DNA of 64,000 nt from Kineosporia babensis (lineage in GTDB: Bacteria > Actinomycetota > Actinomycetes > Actinomycetales > Kineosporiaceae), in assembly GCF_021129305.1 (NCBI RefSeq), contig NZ_JAJOMB010000005.1, forward strand, positions 1-64,000. The letters run 5' to 3'. The notes beneath the pieces are model-generated. The model saw nothing but the letters and a program-made list of their open reading frames with translations, made no database searches and was not told where the DNA came from. The translations under genes were made by a program, and so were the position numbers. Below, one piece after another: positions 24,800-36,142 of this stretch; position 1 is the stretch's first letter; every line of letters begins with the position of its first letter.

Positions 24800-25549
24800 C
24801 TACGCCTTGTTGGACTGCTGCACCGCGCGCCGGTACTCCTTGTTCAGGTTGGCGATGCTGGTGAAGGGGATCTCCTTCGGGCACGACACCGTGCACATGC
24901 CGGTGTTGGTGCAGCCGCCGAAGCCCTCCGCGTCCATCTGCTCGACCATGTCCAGGACCCGGGTGGTGCGCTCGGGCTGGCCCTGCGGCAGCAGGTTCAG
25001 GTGGGTGACCTTGGCCGAGACGAACAGCGAGGCCGAGCCGTTCGGGCAGGCGGCCACGCAGGCGCCGCAGCCGATGCAGGTGGCGTTGGCGAAGGCGGCG
25101 TCGGCGTCCGGCTTGGGGATCCGGGTGCTGTTGCCCTCGGGCGAGGAACCGGTCGGGGCGGTGATGTAGCCACCGGCGCCGATGATCCGGTCGAACGCGC
25201 CGCGGTCGACCACCAGGTCCTTGATCACCGGGAACGGAGCCGCGCGCCACGGCTCGATGATGATCTCCTCGCCGTCCTTGAACGAGCGCATGTGCAGCTG
25301 GCAGGTGGTGGTCTGCTCCGGGCCGTGTGCGTCACCGTTGATCACCACACCGCAGCTGCCGCAGATGCCCTCGCGGCAGTCGTGGTCGAAGGCGACCGGG
25401 TCCTCGCCCTCCATGATCAGCTTCTCGTTGAGGGTGTCGAGCATCTCCAGGAAGGACATGTCGGTGGACACGCCCTCCAGGTCGTAGGAGACCATGCCGC
25501 CGGCGTCGACCGCGTTCTTCTGGCGCCAGATCTTCAGCTTGAGCTTCAT
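24800..25549 (-). CDS. sdhB: Succinate dehydrogenase / fumarate reductase iron-sulfur subunit
   Basis: Carries electrons from the flavoprotein to the membrane quinone site. The 249-residue protein has the [2Fe-2S] motif [10 protein letters not shown] (about 61-70) with a later Cys in TTTCQLH, and two ferredoxin-like motifs [14 protein letters not shown] and [15 protein letters not shown] for the [4Fe-4S] and [3Fe-4S] centres. It follows sdhA by 19 bases and ends in a strong terminator. Confidence 0.96.
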   Translation of the reverse strand: MKLKLKIWRQKNAVDAGGMVSYDLEGVSTDMSFLEMLDTLNEKLIMEGEDPVAFDHDCREGICGSCGVVINGDAHGPEQTTTCQLHMRSFKDGEEIIIEPWRAAPFPVIKDLVVDRGAFDRIIGAGGYITAPTGSSPEGNSTRIPKPDADAAFANATCIGCGACVAACPNGSASLFVSAKVTHLNLLPQGQPERTTRVLDMVEQMDAEGFGGCTNTGMCTVSCPKEIPFTSIANLNKEYRRAVQQSNKA

Positions 25550-25568
25550 CGAATTGCCTTTCGGACGA

Positions 25569-27548
<1,980 letters not shown>

Positions 27549-27549
27549 T

Positions 27550-28245
27550 TCAGTCCACCAACCCGAAGACGACGCTGTAGGGAATGAGCAGGAAGCCGAA
27601 CGCGACCGCGAGCGCGAAGACCACCGCGAAGGTGCGGAAACCGGCCGTGGTGGCCCGGTTCCAGCCCAGCGTGTTGGCCGCGCTCCAGAGGCCGTGCCAG
27701 ATGTGCGCGCACAGGGCGCCCATCGCCAGGGTGTAGAAGACGACGTTGTACCACTCGCCGAAACCGGAGGTGATCCGGTCGTAGGGCTCGTTGGTGGTCG
27801 CCGGGTTCACCGTGCCGGTGGTCATGTCGAGGATGTGGTAGACGATGAAGAGCGCCAGCGTGACGCCGCCCCAGCGCATCAGGGTGGTGGCGTAGCCGCC
27901 CTTGCGCTTGGCCTGGTACTTGACCGGGCGGGCCTTGACGTCGTGGCGGGACAGCGTGATGGCGGCCCAGAAGTGCGCCACCAGGGCGACAATCAGGCCG
28001 ACCCGCATGATCCAGAGGAACCACTCGTGGTGCAGGGCGGGCTCACCGATGGTGCGCAGCCAGTGCGCGTACTCGTTGAACTCGGTCTCCCCGAAGAAGA
28101 TCTTCAGGTTCCCGACCATGTGCACGACGACGAACCCCAGCATGGCCAGCCCGGAGACGGCCATGATCATTTTCCGCCCGATGGTCGAGCGGTGCAGGGT
28201 GCCGAATCCCGTCACTCGCGGGTTCTTGCTCAGCGTCTCTACCAC
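27550..28245 (-). CDS. sdhC: Succinate dehydrogenase cytochrome b subunit (b558 type)
   Basis: Membrane anchor of the complex. The 231-residue product has five predicted membrane helices and His residues placed to bind haem ([33 protein letters not shown]). A single five-helix subunit without sdhD is the type B arrangement of Bacillus and many actinobacteria. It begins with GTG and is divergent from a LysR-family gene, which is a plausible regulator. Confidence 0.92.
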   Translation of the reverse strand: MVETLSKNPRVTGFGTLHRSTIGRKMIMAVSGLAMLGFVVVHMVGNLKIFFGETEFNEYAHWLRTIGEPALHHEWFLWIMRVGLIVALVAHFWAAITLSRHDVKARPVKYQAKRKGGYATTLMRWGGVTLALFIVYHILDMTTGTVNPATTNEPYDRITSGFGEWYNVVFYTLAMGALCAHIWHGLWSAANTLGWNRATTAGFRTFAVVFALAVAFGFLLIPYSVVFGLVD

Positions 28246-28277
28246 GGCGGAAAGGTATTCCCTAGAGGCTGATTAGG

Positions 28278-28298
28278 TCCAAGAGATGACACATTGGA
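28278..28298. promoter_or_regulatory. Dyad between sdhC and lysR, candidate regulator site
   Basis: TCCAA and TTGGA are separated by 11 bases, forming an interrupted palindrome in the short divergent gap. LysR-type proteins bind such dyads between their own gene and the target operon. The motif is not an exact T-N11-A palindrome, so the assignment is tentative. Confidence 0.5.
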
Positions 28299-28339
28299 TC
28301 TCAATAGGCAGGGGCTATCGACCTGGTTACCCTGTGCTT

Positions 28340-29278
28340 GTGCAACTACAGCAGCTCGTGTATTTCCTCACGGTCGCGGAGACCAAGCACTTCACCCGTG
28401 CGGCCCAGCTGCTGGAGATCGCCCAGCCTTCGCTCTCGCAACAGATCCGGGCGTTGGAAGCATCACTCGGTACCGAACTCTTCGACCGGGTGCGCGGCAA
28501 CATCACCCTGACCCCGGCCGGCGAGGCGCTGCTGCCGATCGCCCAGCGGATCACCGCCGACGTGGAGACCGCGCAGCAGGAGGTGCGGGAGCTGATCCAG
28601 TTGCGCAGCGGGCGGGTTCGGCTGGGGGCCACGCCGAGCCTGCTGACCGGTCTGGTGCCGGAGGTGGCCCGGCGGTACCGGCGGCGTTACCCCGCGATCC
28701 GGCTGGTTCTGGAGGAAAGCGGCTCGCGCGATCTGGTGGCCAAGACCGCCTCGGGGCTGATCGATCTGGCCTTGCTGGTACTGCCGCTGCACTCCGACGA
28801 CCCCGCGCTGGAGACCGTTCCCCTGCTGCGCGAAGACCTCGTGGTGGTTTCTTCTTTCCGTGAGCCGGCTCCCACCGACGGGCGGCCGATCGCCATTGCC
28901 CAGTTGCGCGGCCGGCCCCTGGTGATGTTCCGCAACGGGTACGAGCTGCGGGACGTGACGGTCGGGGCTTGCCGGAGAGCCGGTTTCGCGCCGTCCCTCG
29001 CGGTTGAGGGTGGGGAGATGGACGCAGTACTGAGCATGGTCGAGGCGGGGCTGGGGCTGGCGGTTGTGCCCAGCACAGTTGTCGCCGGGCGGTCCACTCA
29101 CCGGGTTACGCCGATTGCTGCGCCGGGGTTGTCGCGGACGATCGGGCTGGCACATCGGCGAGGGGCTCAGCCCTCCCGGGCTGCGCAGGAGTTGCGGGCC
29201 GAGTTGCTGGGGTACCTGGGCTCGGCTTCGGTGGACGGGACGCTGCCTCCCGGCACCGAGTTGATTGCGCCTGCCTGA
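28340..29278 (+). CDS. LysR-family transcriptional regulator
   Basis: A 312-residue regulator with an N-terminal winged helix (residues 1-60, FTRAAQLLEIAQPSLSQQIRALE) and a periplasmic-binding-protein-like effector domain (about 88-295). The GTG at 28340 gives the usual start QLQQLVYFLTVAE; a GTG 6 bases earlier is possible. TACCCT ends 6 bases upstream, so the mRNA may be leaderless. It is divergent from sdhCAB, its likely target. Its stop lies one base from that of the convergent hisB, with no terminator between. Confidence 0.92.
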   Translation: MQLQQLVYFLTVAETKHFTRAAQLLEIAQPSLSQQIRALEASLGTELFDRVRGNITLTPAGEALLPIAQRITADVETAQQEVRELIQLRSGRVRLGATPSLLTGLVPEVARRYRRRYPAIRLVLEESGSRDLVAKTASGLIDLALLVLPLHSDDPALETVPLLREDLVVVSSFREPAPTDGRPIAIAQLRGRPLVMFRNGYELRDVTVGACRRAGFAPSLAVEGGEMDAVLSMVEAGLGLAVVPSTVVAGRSTHRVTPIAAPGLSRTIGLAHRRGAQPSRAAQELRAELLGYLGSASVDGTLPPGTELIAPA

Positions 29279-29279
29279 T

Positions 29280-29879
29280 CTAGAGCGAGCCCTTGGTGCT
29301 GGGGATGCCGGTGACGCGGGGGTCGGGCTCGACGGCCACGCGCAGGGCCCGGGCCAGGGCCTTGAACTGGGCCTCGACGATGTGGTGGGGGTCGCGGCCG
29401 CCCATCACCCGGATGTGCATGGCGATCGCGGCGTGGTGCGAGATGGTCTCGAACACGTGCCGGGTCAGCGAGCCGATGTAGTTGCCGCCGATCAGCACGA
29501 ACTGCTGGCCCTCGGGTTCGCCGCTGTGCACGCAGTAGGGCCGGCCGGACACGTCGACCACGGCCTGCACCAGCGCCTCGTCCAGCGGGACCATCGCGTC
29601 GCCGAAGCGGCGGATGCCGGCCTTGTCGCCCAGCGCGATCTTCAGGGCGTCGCCCAGCACGATCGCCACGTCCTCGACCGTGTGGTGCGCGTCGATGTGC
29701 AGGTCGCCGGTGGCCCGCACGGCCAGGTCGATCAGCGAGTGCTTGGACAGGCTGTTCAGCATGTGGTCGTAGAAGCCCACGCCGGTGGAGATCTCCGCCT
29801 TGCCGGTGCCGTCCAGGTCCAGCTCGACGACGACGCTGGACTCCTTGGTCGTCCGCTCGATCCGGGCAGTGCGCGACAT
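29280..29879 (-). CDS. hisB: Imidazoleglycerol-phosphate dehydratase
   Basis: Converts imidazole glycerol phosphate to imidazole acetol phosphate. The 199-residue monofunctional enzyme has the metal-binding motifs [24 protein letters not shown] and [10 protein letters not shown] typical of the family. In the standard actinobacterial order hisH would follow directly; here a LysR gene and sdhCAB separate them by about 4.5 kb. Confidence 0.96.
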   Translation of the reverse strand: MSRTARIERTTKESSVVVELDLDGTGKAEISTGVGFYDHMLNSLSKHSLIDLAVRATGDLHIDAHHTVEDVAIVLGDALKIALGDKAGIRRFGDAMVPLDEALVQAVVDVSGRPYCVHSGEPEGQQFVLIGGNYIGSLTRHVFETISHHAAIAMHIRVMGGRDPHHIVEAQFKALARALRVAVEPDPRVTGIPSTKGSL

Positions 29880-29976
29880 GGATTCTCCTTCGAAAAGCTT
29901 TGATTTGAGACGTTTGGGGGCACGAACGCCGGTACCGGCACCTGCGGTGCCGTTCCCCGGTCCGGAGGACGCAGGT

Positions 29977-31113
29977 TCAGGCCGGCACGGGGGCGTCCAG
30001 CAGCGAGTCGGCCAGGGCGTCCAGGAAGGTCGTGGTCTCCCCCGGGGTGCCCGCGGTGACCCGCAGGAAGCCGGGCAGGCCGTTGTCGCGGATCAGCACC
30101 CCGCGCGAGAGCAGCGAGCGCCACAGCGCCTTCTCGTCGGCGAACCCGCCGATCAGCACGAAGTTGGCGTCGCTCGGGGCCGGCTTCAGGCCGAGCTCCT
30201 GGGCGGAGGTGACGATCCGGTCGCGCTCGGCCTTGATCGCCTCGACCGTGTCCAGCAGCACGTCGGAGTGCCAGAGCGCGGCCTGGGCGGCGGCCTGGGT
30301 CAGCGAGGACAGGTGGTACGGCAGGCGGACCAGGCGGATCGCGTCCTGCACGGCCGGGTGCGCGGCCGAGTACCCGAGCCGGGCGCCGGCCAGGGCGAAG
30401 GCCTTGCTCATGGTGCGGCTGACCACCAGGCGCTCGCGGCCGGGCAGCAGGGTGAGGGCGCTGGGGGTGCCGGGCCGGGCGAACTCGGCGTAGGCCTCGT
30501 CCACGATCAGCAGGCCGTCGGTGGCCTCGTACGCGGCCTTGACCACCTCGAGGTCGAGCGCGGTGCCGGTGGGGTTGTTCGGCGAGCACAGGAACGTGAC
30601 GTCGGGCCGGTGCTGCTCGATCTGCGCCACGGTCTGCTCGACGTGCAGGTCGAACTGGTTCGGGTCGTCGGCGTTCTCGGTGCCCAGGCCGCGCTTGCCG
30701 TCCACCCAGGTGGCGCCGGTGCCGACGGTGATGATCGAGTGCATCGAGTAGGTGGGGGTGAAGCCCAGCACCGTGCGCCCGTGCCCGGCGAAGGCCTGCA
30801 GCAGCTGCTGGATGACCTCGTTGGAGCCGTTGGCGGCCCAGATCTGGTCGGCCTCCAGGTCGTGGCCGAGGTAGTTGGCCAGGTCCTCGCGCAGGCCGGT
30901 GAACTCGCGGTCAGGGTAGCGGTTGAGCTGGCGGGCCTGCTGGCGCACCGCGTCCAGGATCGCCGCGACCACCTCGCCGGGCACGTCGTAGCTGTTCTCG
31001 TTGGTGTTCAGCCGGACCGGCACCTCGAGCTGCGGCGCACCGTAAGGGGTGCGGCCACGCAGGTCTTCCCGCAGGGGCAGCCGGGCGAGGACGTCGCTCC
31101 TGGACTCGTTCAC
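29977..31113 (-). CDS. hisC: Histidinol-phosphate aminotransferase
   Basis: Pyridoxal-phosphate enzyme that transaminates imidazole acetol phosphate. The 378-residue class I/II aminotransferase has NENSYDVP near the N-terminus, the cofactor Asp in [12 protein letters not shown], and the Schiff-base Lys in [16 protein letters not shown]. The GTG at 31113 is chosen for length and because TAGACT lies 7 bases upstream, implying a leaderless mRNA. hisB follows after 97 bases. It is separated from hisD by two plus-strand genes and a DUF1697 gene. Confidence 0.94.
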   Translation of the reverse strand: MNESRSDVLARLPLREDLRGRTPYGAPQLEVPVRLNTNENSYDVPGEVVAAILDAVRQQARQLNRYPDREFTGLREDLANYLGHDLEADQIWAANGSNEVIQQLLQAFAGHGRTVLGFTPTYSMHSIITVGTGATWVDGKRGLGTENADDPNQFDLHVEQTVAQIEQHRPDVTFLCSPNNPTGTALDLEVVKAAYEATDGLLIVDEAYAEFARPGTPSALTLLPGRERLVVSRTMSKAFALAGARLGYSAAHPAVQDAIRLVRLPYHLSSLTQAAAQAALWHSDVLLDTVEAIKAERDRIVTSAQELGLKPAPSDANFVLIGGFADEKALWRSLLSRGVLIRDNGLPGFLRVTAGTPGETTTFLDALADSLLDAPVPA

Positions 31114-31120
31114 GGCCGCG

Positions 31121-31126
31121 AGTCTA
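31121..31126 (-). promoter_or_regulatory. Candidate -10 box for leaderless hisC
   Basis: TAGACT on the minus strand, 7 bases before the hisC GTG. The spacing matches the -10 boxes at hisH and hisD. No convincing -35 box is seen. Confidence 0.5.
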
Positions 31127-31291
31127 GCTACCACCACCGACAGGACCGACCGCGAGCCGGTAGGTCTCATCAGTCACAGTCGGCGAGCCCGGGAGCACGG
31201 GGTGCAGGTACCGGCCGTGTCCGGAGGCCGCCGCACCTGGCATGATCCGCAGGGGTCGCGCGGGGACTCACGTGGCAGGAGGGCAATACCT

Positions 31292-32188
31292 TTGGACGAG
31301 GTCGGCACCGGCCGGATCACGGTGCTTGCGGCCGGTTGGGCGTTTCGTCGCCCGGCGCAGGCGGCTGCCCTCCAGCGAGTGGCCGGCGGCGATCGGGTCG
31401 AGGCCTACCTGGTGTCCCGCGTGCTTACCCAGGCCGAGGCGGAGGAACTGGCACAACTCGGCTGGACTCCGGCAGATCTGGCCCGCCTGGTGCGTTTTGA
31501 GCGACCCCGCCGGCTGATGCCCGACCCGCAGGCGATCAGCGAGGAGCACCCGGATCCGCACGCCCCCGAACGCCGCTGGTCTCCACCGCCGACCCGGCCC
31601 GACCTACCCCGCCGCAACGAACTCCCCTTCGGCGAACTGGTGGCCTGGGCCCGGCTGCGCCCCCGGGACCGCGCCTGGCTGACCGGGATCACCAGCACCG
31701 AACTCCGCTCGCTCGGGCTCTCCCGGATCATGGAAGTGCTGGCGCCGTACCTGGCTTCCCCGCTGGAGATCGATCCCGGCACGGCGTTGGCCATGGCCCG
31801 CCGGTATGTGCCGTTCACCCTGTTCGAGACCGCAGTGAAGGCCCGCGGGGCGTCGGACCCGGGCATGGCGGGCGAATGGATCGACGTGGTGCTGGGCAGC
31901 CGCTGGATCCACGAGGTACCGGAATGGGAGACGGCGGGCTGGATCTCGCACCCGTCGCAGGCCGCGCTGCTGTTCTCGGTGCAGGACTCGCAGCGGGACC
32001 CGATCACCCGCTGGGAACGCTGGCGCCCGGTCGCGCGGCTGGGCGGGCCGGAAGGCATTCACCCGGCCGACTGGTGGGCCGCCGGATTCTCCCCCGACGA
32101 GGCGCTGCGGGCCTTCGAGAAGAACCGGGTACCGGATCGCTCCACGCTGGCGGCCATGGCCGTGGTGCGCGGCAAGACTCCCCGATGA
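31292..32188 (+). CDS. Uncharacterised 298-residue protein
   Basis: No recognised domain. The protein is soluble, rich in Arg, Pro and Trp. It has an N-terminal segment of repeated short helices (about 10-70, QAEAEELAQLGWTPADLARL) and a central Pro-rich linker. The C-terminal part has patterns such as WWAAGFSPDEALRAFE that recall short helical repeats for binding partners. The TTG start is chosen because AGGAGG lies 9 bases upstream; without it no good site exists. It lies within the split his cluster, divergent from hisC and ahead of a tetR gene. Confidence 0.7.
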   Translation: MDEVGTGRITVLAAGWAFRRPAQAAALQRVAGGDRVEAYLVSRVLTQAEAEELAQLGWTPADLARLVRFERPRRLMPDPQAISEEHPDPHAPERRWSPPPTRPDLPRRNELPFGELVAWARLRPRDRAWLTGITSTELRSLGLSRIMEVLAPYLASPLEIDPGTALAMARRYVPFTLFETAVKARGASDPGMAGEWIDVVLGSRWIHEVPEWETAGWISHPSQAALLFSVQDSQRDPITRWERWRPVARLGGPEGIHPADWWAAGFSPDEALRAFEKNRVPDRSTLAAMAVVRGKTPR

Positions 32189-32270
32189 TCCGCCGGGCCG
32201 AACCTGAACCCCTGCGTTGAACGACAGGTTTCTTGCTGAGTAACAATGGGCTTCGGCGCAGGAGGTGTAG

Positions 32271-32849
32271 ATGAGCGGTTCCGCGGACCGGCCGTTGCGG
32301 GCCGACGCCCGGCGTAACCGGGAACGGCTGCTGCAGGCCGCGGTGCGGGCGTTCAGCCGGGACGGCACCGAGGCCTCGCTGGAGGGCATCGCCAAGGACG
32401 CGGGCGTGGGCATCGGCACGCTGTACCGGCACTTCCCGAGCCGGGACGAGCTGGTCGAGGCGGCCTACCGCAACGAGCTGGCCAAACTCTGCGACGCGGC
32501 CGAGGAACTGCACGCCGTGCTGCCCACCGACCAGGCCCTGCGCCGGTGGATGGACCGCTTCGTGGACTACATGAGCACCAAGCGCGAGATGGCCGATGCG
32601 CTGCGGGCGGTGATCGCCTCGGGCCGCAACCCGTACGCCACCAGCCGCGACCGGATGACGGCGGCGGTGAAGCTGCTGCTGGACGCGGGCGCCGCGGCGG
32701 GCACCCTGCGCGAGGACGCCCAGCCGGAAGACGTCCTGCTCTCGATCAGCGGGATCACCATGGCCACCGCCCAGCCCGAACAGCGCGAGCAGGCCGGGCG
32801 GATGCTCGACCTGCTGATGGACGGGCTACGGGTTCGTCAGGACCTCTAG
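32271..32849 (+). CDS. TetR-family transcriptional regulator
   Basis: A 192-residue regulator with an N-terminal TetR HTH (about 10-60, RLLQAAVRAFSRDGTEASL and GVGIGTLYRHFPSRDELVEA) and a helical ligand domain. The ATG is preceded by an excellent AGGAGGTG site. Its target is unknown. The 3' end overlaps the convergent DUF1697 gene by 24 bases, so the two transcripts could form antisense contacts. Confidence 0.93.
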   Translation: MSGSADRPLRADARRNRERLLQAAVRAFSRDGTEASLEGIAKDAGVGIGTLYRHFPSRDELVEAAYRNELAKLCDAAEELHAVLPTDQALRRWMDRFVDYMSTKREMADALRAVIASGRNPYATSRDRMTAAVKLLLDAGAAAGTLREDAQPEDVLLSISGITMATAQPEQREQAGRMLDLLMDGLRVRQDL

Positions 32850-33344
32850 CTTCTTCACCGTGTTCCAGTTCCGGGTGGTGGCGGGCGAGCCCTTCACCTT
32901 GCCCACGGCGATCGAGAGCTTGCTGTCGGCAAAGCCGTTGGGCAGGCGCAGATACAGCTCGGTGCCGTGCGCCACCAGCTCGTCCGGGGCGTACTCGGCC
33001 GCATCGATCTGGACCTCGAGCGGCTCGCGGAGGAACACCACCGCGTGCCGGGAACCGTCCGCGTCCGCAGTGGGAAAGGGGTTCGCCGCGACGATCGCCG
33101 ACAGTTCGGCGCCCGAGCGCACCATCACATCGGTGCGCAGACCCACATCGGCGAGCAGACGCGTCTCCAATTCGGCAGCCACCTCGGCCGGCGGACGCTC
33201 GGTGGCCACGATCGCCTGACCGCTGGCCATCAGCGTCTTCACCTCGGTGTGCCCCAGGTCGGCCAGCAGTGCGCGCAGGTCGGCCATCGCCAGCTTCCGG
33301 CTGCCGCCCAGGTTCACACCCCGCAGCAGCAGAGCCAGCCTCAT
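32826..33344 (-). CDS. DUF1697 family protein
   Basis: A 172-residue protein typical of DUF1697: it starts [20 protein letters not shown] and has ADLGHTEVKTLMASGQAI and the C-terminal ATTRNWNTVKKLEVL. The function of the family is unknown. Its ATG shares one base with the hisD stop, so it is translationally coupled to hisD although it is not a known histidine gene. Confidence 0.85.
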   Translation of the reverse strand: MRLALLLRGVNLGGSRKLAMADLRALLADLGHTEVKTLMASGQAIVATERPPAEVAAELETRLLADVGLRTDVMVRSGAELSAIVAANPFPTADADGSRHAVVFLREPLEVQIDAAEYAPDELVAHGTELYLRLPNGFADSKLSIAVGKVKGSPATTRNWNTVKKLEVLTNP

Positions 33345-34669
33345 CAGAACCTGGCCGTCACGGCTTCGCCGTGGGCCGGCAGATCCTCCGCGTTGGCCAG
33401 CGCCACCACGTGTGGCGCCACGTCCTGCAACGCCGCCCGGTCGTAACTGACCACGTGGATCCCGCGCAGGAACGACTGCACGCTCAGCCCGCTGGAGAAG
33501 CAGGCGCAGCCGCCGGTCGGCAGAACGTGGTTCGAGCCGGCGCAGTAGTCGCCCAGGCTGACCGGCGAATACGGGCCGACGAAGATCGCCCCGGCATTGC
33601 GCACCCGGGCGGCCACCGCATCCGCGTCGCGGGTCTGGATCTCCAGGTGCTCGGCGGCGTAGGCGTCGACCACCTTCAGCCCCTGGTCGATGCCGTCGAC
33701 CAGGACGATCGCCGACTGCGGCCCGGACAGCGCGGTGGAGACCCGTTCGGTGTGCTTGGTCTGGGCGACCCGGACCGCGACGGCCTCCTCGACCGCCTCG
33801 GCCAGCGCCACGGAGTCGGTGACCAGCACCGCCGCGGCCATCGGGTCGTGCTCGGCCTGGCTGATCAGGTCGCTGGCCACGTGGTCCGGATCGGCCGTGT
33901 CGTCGGCGAGCACCGCGATCTCGGTGGGCCCGGCCTCGGAGTCGATCCCGATCACGCCGCGCAGCAGCCGCTTGGCGGCGGTGACCCAGATGTTGCCCGG
34001 GCCGGTGACCAGGTCGGTGGGCTCGCAGATCCATTCACCGGTGGCGTCTTTGGCACCGTAGGCGAACATCGCCACGGCCTGAGCGCCGCCGATCGCGTAG
34101 ACCTCGTCCACCCCGAGCAGGGCGCAGGCAGCCAGGATGGTGGGGTTGGGCAGGCCCTCGAAGCCGGCCGGGTTCTCGCGCTGGGCGGGGCTGGTGATCG
34201 CGATCCCCGGCACACCGGCTTCCTGCGCGGGCACCACATTCATCACGACGCTGCTGGGGTAGACCGCCCGGCCGCCCGGCACGTACAGGCCGACCCGGTC
34301 CACCGGCACCCAGCGCTCAGTGACGGTGCCGCCGTTGACCACCTTGGTGGTCTTGTCCTCGCGGCGCTGGTCGGCGTGCACCAGGCGGGCGCGGCGGATG
34401 GACTCCTCCAGGCCGGCCCGCACGTCGGGGTCGAGCTGGGCCAGCGCCCGGGTGAGCGCCTCTGCAGGAACACGGATGGAATCGATCCGGGTGCCGTCGA
34501 ACTTCTCCGTGAGCTCGATCAGCGCGGGGACGCCCTCGGTGCGGACCCGTTCACAGATCGGGCGCACGGTCTCCAGCGCATGCTCCACGTCCATCTCGGC
34601 GCGGGGCACGACGGCCCGGAGGTCACGGGAGCTCAGCTGCTGGCCACGCAGGTCAAGTCGGCGGATCAC
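33344..34669 (-). CDS. hisD: Histidinol dehydrogenase
   Basis: Zinc enzyme catalysing the last two steps of histidine synthesis with NAD. The 441-residue product has [19 protein letters not shown], the [14 protein letters not shown] segment, the catalytic Glu-His in [12 protein letters not shown], and [17 protein letters not shown]. The GTG at 34669 gives the common VIRRLDLRG start and lies 7 bases after a TAGGAT box. It is the first histidine gene of the region. Confidence 0.95.
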   Translation of the reverse strand: MIRRLDLRGQQLSSRDLRAVVPRAEMDVEHALETVRPICERVRTEGVPALIELTEKFDGTRIDSIRVPAEALTRALAQLDPDVRAGLEESIRRARLVHADQRREDKTTKVVNGGTVTERWVPVDRVGLYVPGGRAVYPSSVVMNVVPAQEAGVPGIAITSPAQRENPAGFEGLPNPTILAACALLGVDEVYAIGGAQAVAMFAYGAKDATGEWICEPTDLVTGPGNIWVTAAKRLLRGVIGIDSEAGPTEIAVLADDTADPDHVASDLISQAEHDPMAAAVLVTDSVALAEAVEEAVAVRVAQTKHTERVSTALSGPQSAIVLVDGIDQGLKVVDAYAAEHLEIQTRDADAVAARVRNAGAIFVGPYSPVSLGDYCAGSNHVLPTGGCACFSSGLSVQSFLRGIHVVSYDRAALQDVAPHVVALANAEDLPAHGEAVTARF

Positions 34670-34676
34670 GGCAGTA

Positions 34677-34682
34677 ATCCTA
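34677..34682 (-). promoter_or_regulatory. Candidate -10 box for leaderless hisD
   Basis: TAGGAT on the minus strand with 7 bases to the hisD GTG. No ribosome-binding site could fit between box and start. Confidence 0.5.
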
Positions 34683-34747
34683 GGGGCTGGCGATCGGGAC
34701 AGACGGAAGGTCCGCTCTACCCCAGGCGCGAACGCTGCAACTTTGAT

Positions 34748-34753
34748 TAGTTT
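34748..34753 (+). promoter_or_regulatory. Candidate -10 box for the leaderless LON-domain gene
   Basis: TAGTTT is followed by 6 bases and a GTG start, the same geometry as at hisD on the opposite strand. The two divergent promoters lie within about 90 bases. Confidence 0.5.
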
Positions 34754-34759
34754 GGTCCC

Positions 34760-35413
34760 GTGGCGACCCGGCTTCCCCTCTTTCCGCTCAGCACCGTGCT
34801 GGTGCCGGGGCTCGTGCTGCCGCTGCACATCTTCGAGCAGCGTTACCGGTTGCTGGTTGGTGCGCTGCTCGACCTGCCGGAGGGAGCGCCCCGGCACTTC
34901 GGGGTGATCGCGACCCGGCCGGGGAAGGACCCGGAGACCCTGGAGGGCCTGTACCCGGTGGGCTGCACCGCCCAGATCCGCGAAGTCACCCCCTACGACG
35001 ACGGCAGGTACGACCTGGTCACGGTGGGCCAGATGCGGTTCTCGCTGCAGGGTCTGGACAAGGAGGCGGACACGCCGTACCACACCGGCCTGGTGGACTT
35101 CATCGGTGAGCCGGACGGTCCGGGCGACATCGACGCCGCCGCCGAACTGGTGGGGCTGCGCTTCGCCGCCTACCGAGACCGGTTGCGGGTGGAGCAGTCC
35201 GGGGTCCCGACCGAGCCCCGGGTGTTGTCGTACCTGGTCGCCGCTGCTGCTGTCCTGGAGCTGCCGGAGCGGCAGGCGCTGCTCGAGGCGCCCAGTACGC
35301 ACGAGCGCCTGACCGCGGAGCTGGGTTTGCTGCGGCGGGAGATCGCGATGCTGAACGCGTTCAACTCGCTGCCCGCGGTGGAGCTGACCAAAGAGCCTCC
35401 GACTCCCAATTAG
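34760..35413 (+). CDS. LON substrate-binding-domain protein
   Basis: A 217-residue stand-alone LON N-terminal domain. [21 protein letters not shown] at the start and [20 protein letters not shown] are hallmark segments, and a helical bundle follows. It lacks the ATPase and protease domains of Lon, so it may be a protein-binding adaptor; the role is unknown. The last codon pair is AAT-TAG: the G of the stop, and on the TIR alignment also its A, belong to the inverted-repeat element that follows, so the original C-terminus may have been longer. Confidence 0.88.
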   Translation: MATRLPLFPLSTVLVPGLVLPLHIFEQRYRLLVGALLDLPEGAPRHFGVIATRPGKDPETLEGLYPVGCTAQIREVTPYDDGRYDLVTVGQMRFSLQGLDKEADTPYHTGLVDFIGEPDGPGDIDAAAELVGLRFAAYRDRLRVEQSGVPTEPRVLSYLVAAAAVLELPERQALLEAPSTHERLTAELGLLRREIAMLNAFNSLPAVELTKEPPTPN

Positions 35414-35576
35414 GGCCTGTCCTGTGGATCAGTGCCGTAGCGAGGAGGTGCCCGGGGCGCTGGCTGGGCGTGGCCGGTGGGGCCCCTCGCAATGGTTTTG
35501 CGTGGGGCCACGCCGGACGCGTCCAGACGGCGTCCCGGGTGCCCCGCAGTAGGCAAAGATCCACAGGACAGGCCCT
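35412..35576. mobile_element. 165-bp miniature inverted-repeat element (MITE-like)
   Basis: Terminal repeats AGGGCCTGTCCTGTGGATC (35412-35430) and the exact complement (35558-35576) are 19 bp and perfect. The interior is also partly self-complementary, so the whole element can fold back. No protein gene is inside. If the ends are taken as GGGCC...GGCCC the flanks are TTA and TCA, compatible with a TNA target duplication of IS5-like transposases with one later change. The element supplies the end of the LON gene's stop codon and lies 47 bases upstream of the ybaK start. Confidence 0.8.
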
Positions 35577-35623
35577 CAAGACGTTCGTATCTCTCGTTTG
35601 TTCGGGTAGGCCAGAATCCTCGC

Positions 35624-36142
35624 GTGGCCAAGAAGAAAGATGCGGGGGCGTCGACCCCGGCGGTGAAGGTTCTGACCGGTGCTGGGGTTGAGTTCACGAC
35701 GCACACGTTCGAGGCGGAAGACCGCAGCCGGTCCTCGTCCTCGCCGCGGGTGTCGTTCGGCGCCGAGGCGGCGAGCGCGCTGGGGGTCAGTGAATCCCGG
35801 GTGTTCAAGACGCTGATGGCCGACGTGGACGGCGCCCTGTGGGTGGCGGTGGTGCCGGTGAACGGGCAGCTCGACCTAAAGGCTCTGGCCGCGGCCGCCA
35901 GCGGTAAGAAGGCCGCGATGGCTGATCCCACCGCGGCCGAGCGCAGCAGTGGCTATGTGGTGGGAGGCATCAGCCCGCTCGGTCAGCGCAAGGCTCTGCC
36001 CACGGTGGTTGACTCCTCCGCCCTGGAATACCCCACTGTGTTCGTCAGCGGGGGCCGGCGCGGGCTGGACCTGGAGCTCGCCCCGCAAGACTTGGTGCGG
36101 CTGACCCGGGCCCGCACCGCACCGATCGGGCGCGCGAACTAG
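35624..36142 (+). CDS. ybaK: Cys-tRNA(Pro) deacylase, YbaK/EbsC family
   Basis: Hydrolyses mischarged Cys-tRNA-Pro or related aminoacyl-tRNAs in trans. The 172-residue protein has FGAEAASALGVSESRVFKTLMAD, the KKAAMADPTAAE segment and GYVVGGISPLGQRKALPTVVD, all typical. The GTG start has no clear ribosome-binding site; CAGAAT lies 6 bases upstream. Its stop codon shares the palindrome CTAG with the stop of the convergent siderophore-interacting gene. Confidence 0.92.
   Translation: MAKKKDAGASTPAVKVLTGAGVEFTTHTFEAEDRSRSSSSPRVSFGAEAASALGVSESRVFKTLMADVDGALWVAVVPVNGQLDLKALAAAASGKKAAMADPTAAERSSGYVVGGISPLGQRKALPTVVDSSALEYPTVFVSGGRRGLDLELAPQDLVRLTRARTAPIGRAN

Noticed and set aside
32826-34034. Fusion of the DUF1697 frame with an upstream 230-codon extension
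   Set aside because: The extension overlaps hisD in another frame; the ATG at 33344 gives the typical DUF1697 length and N-terminus.
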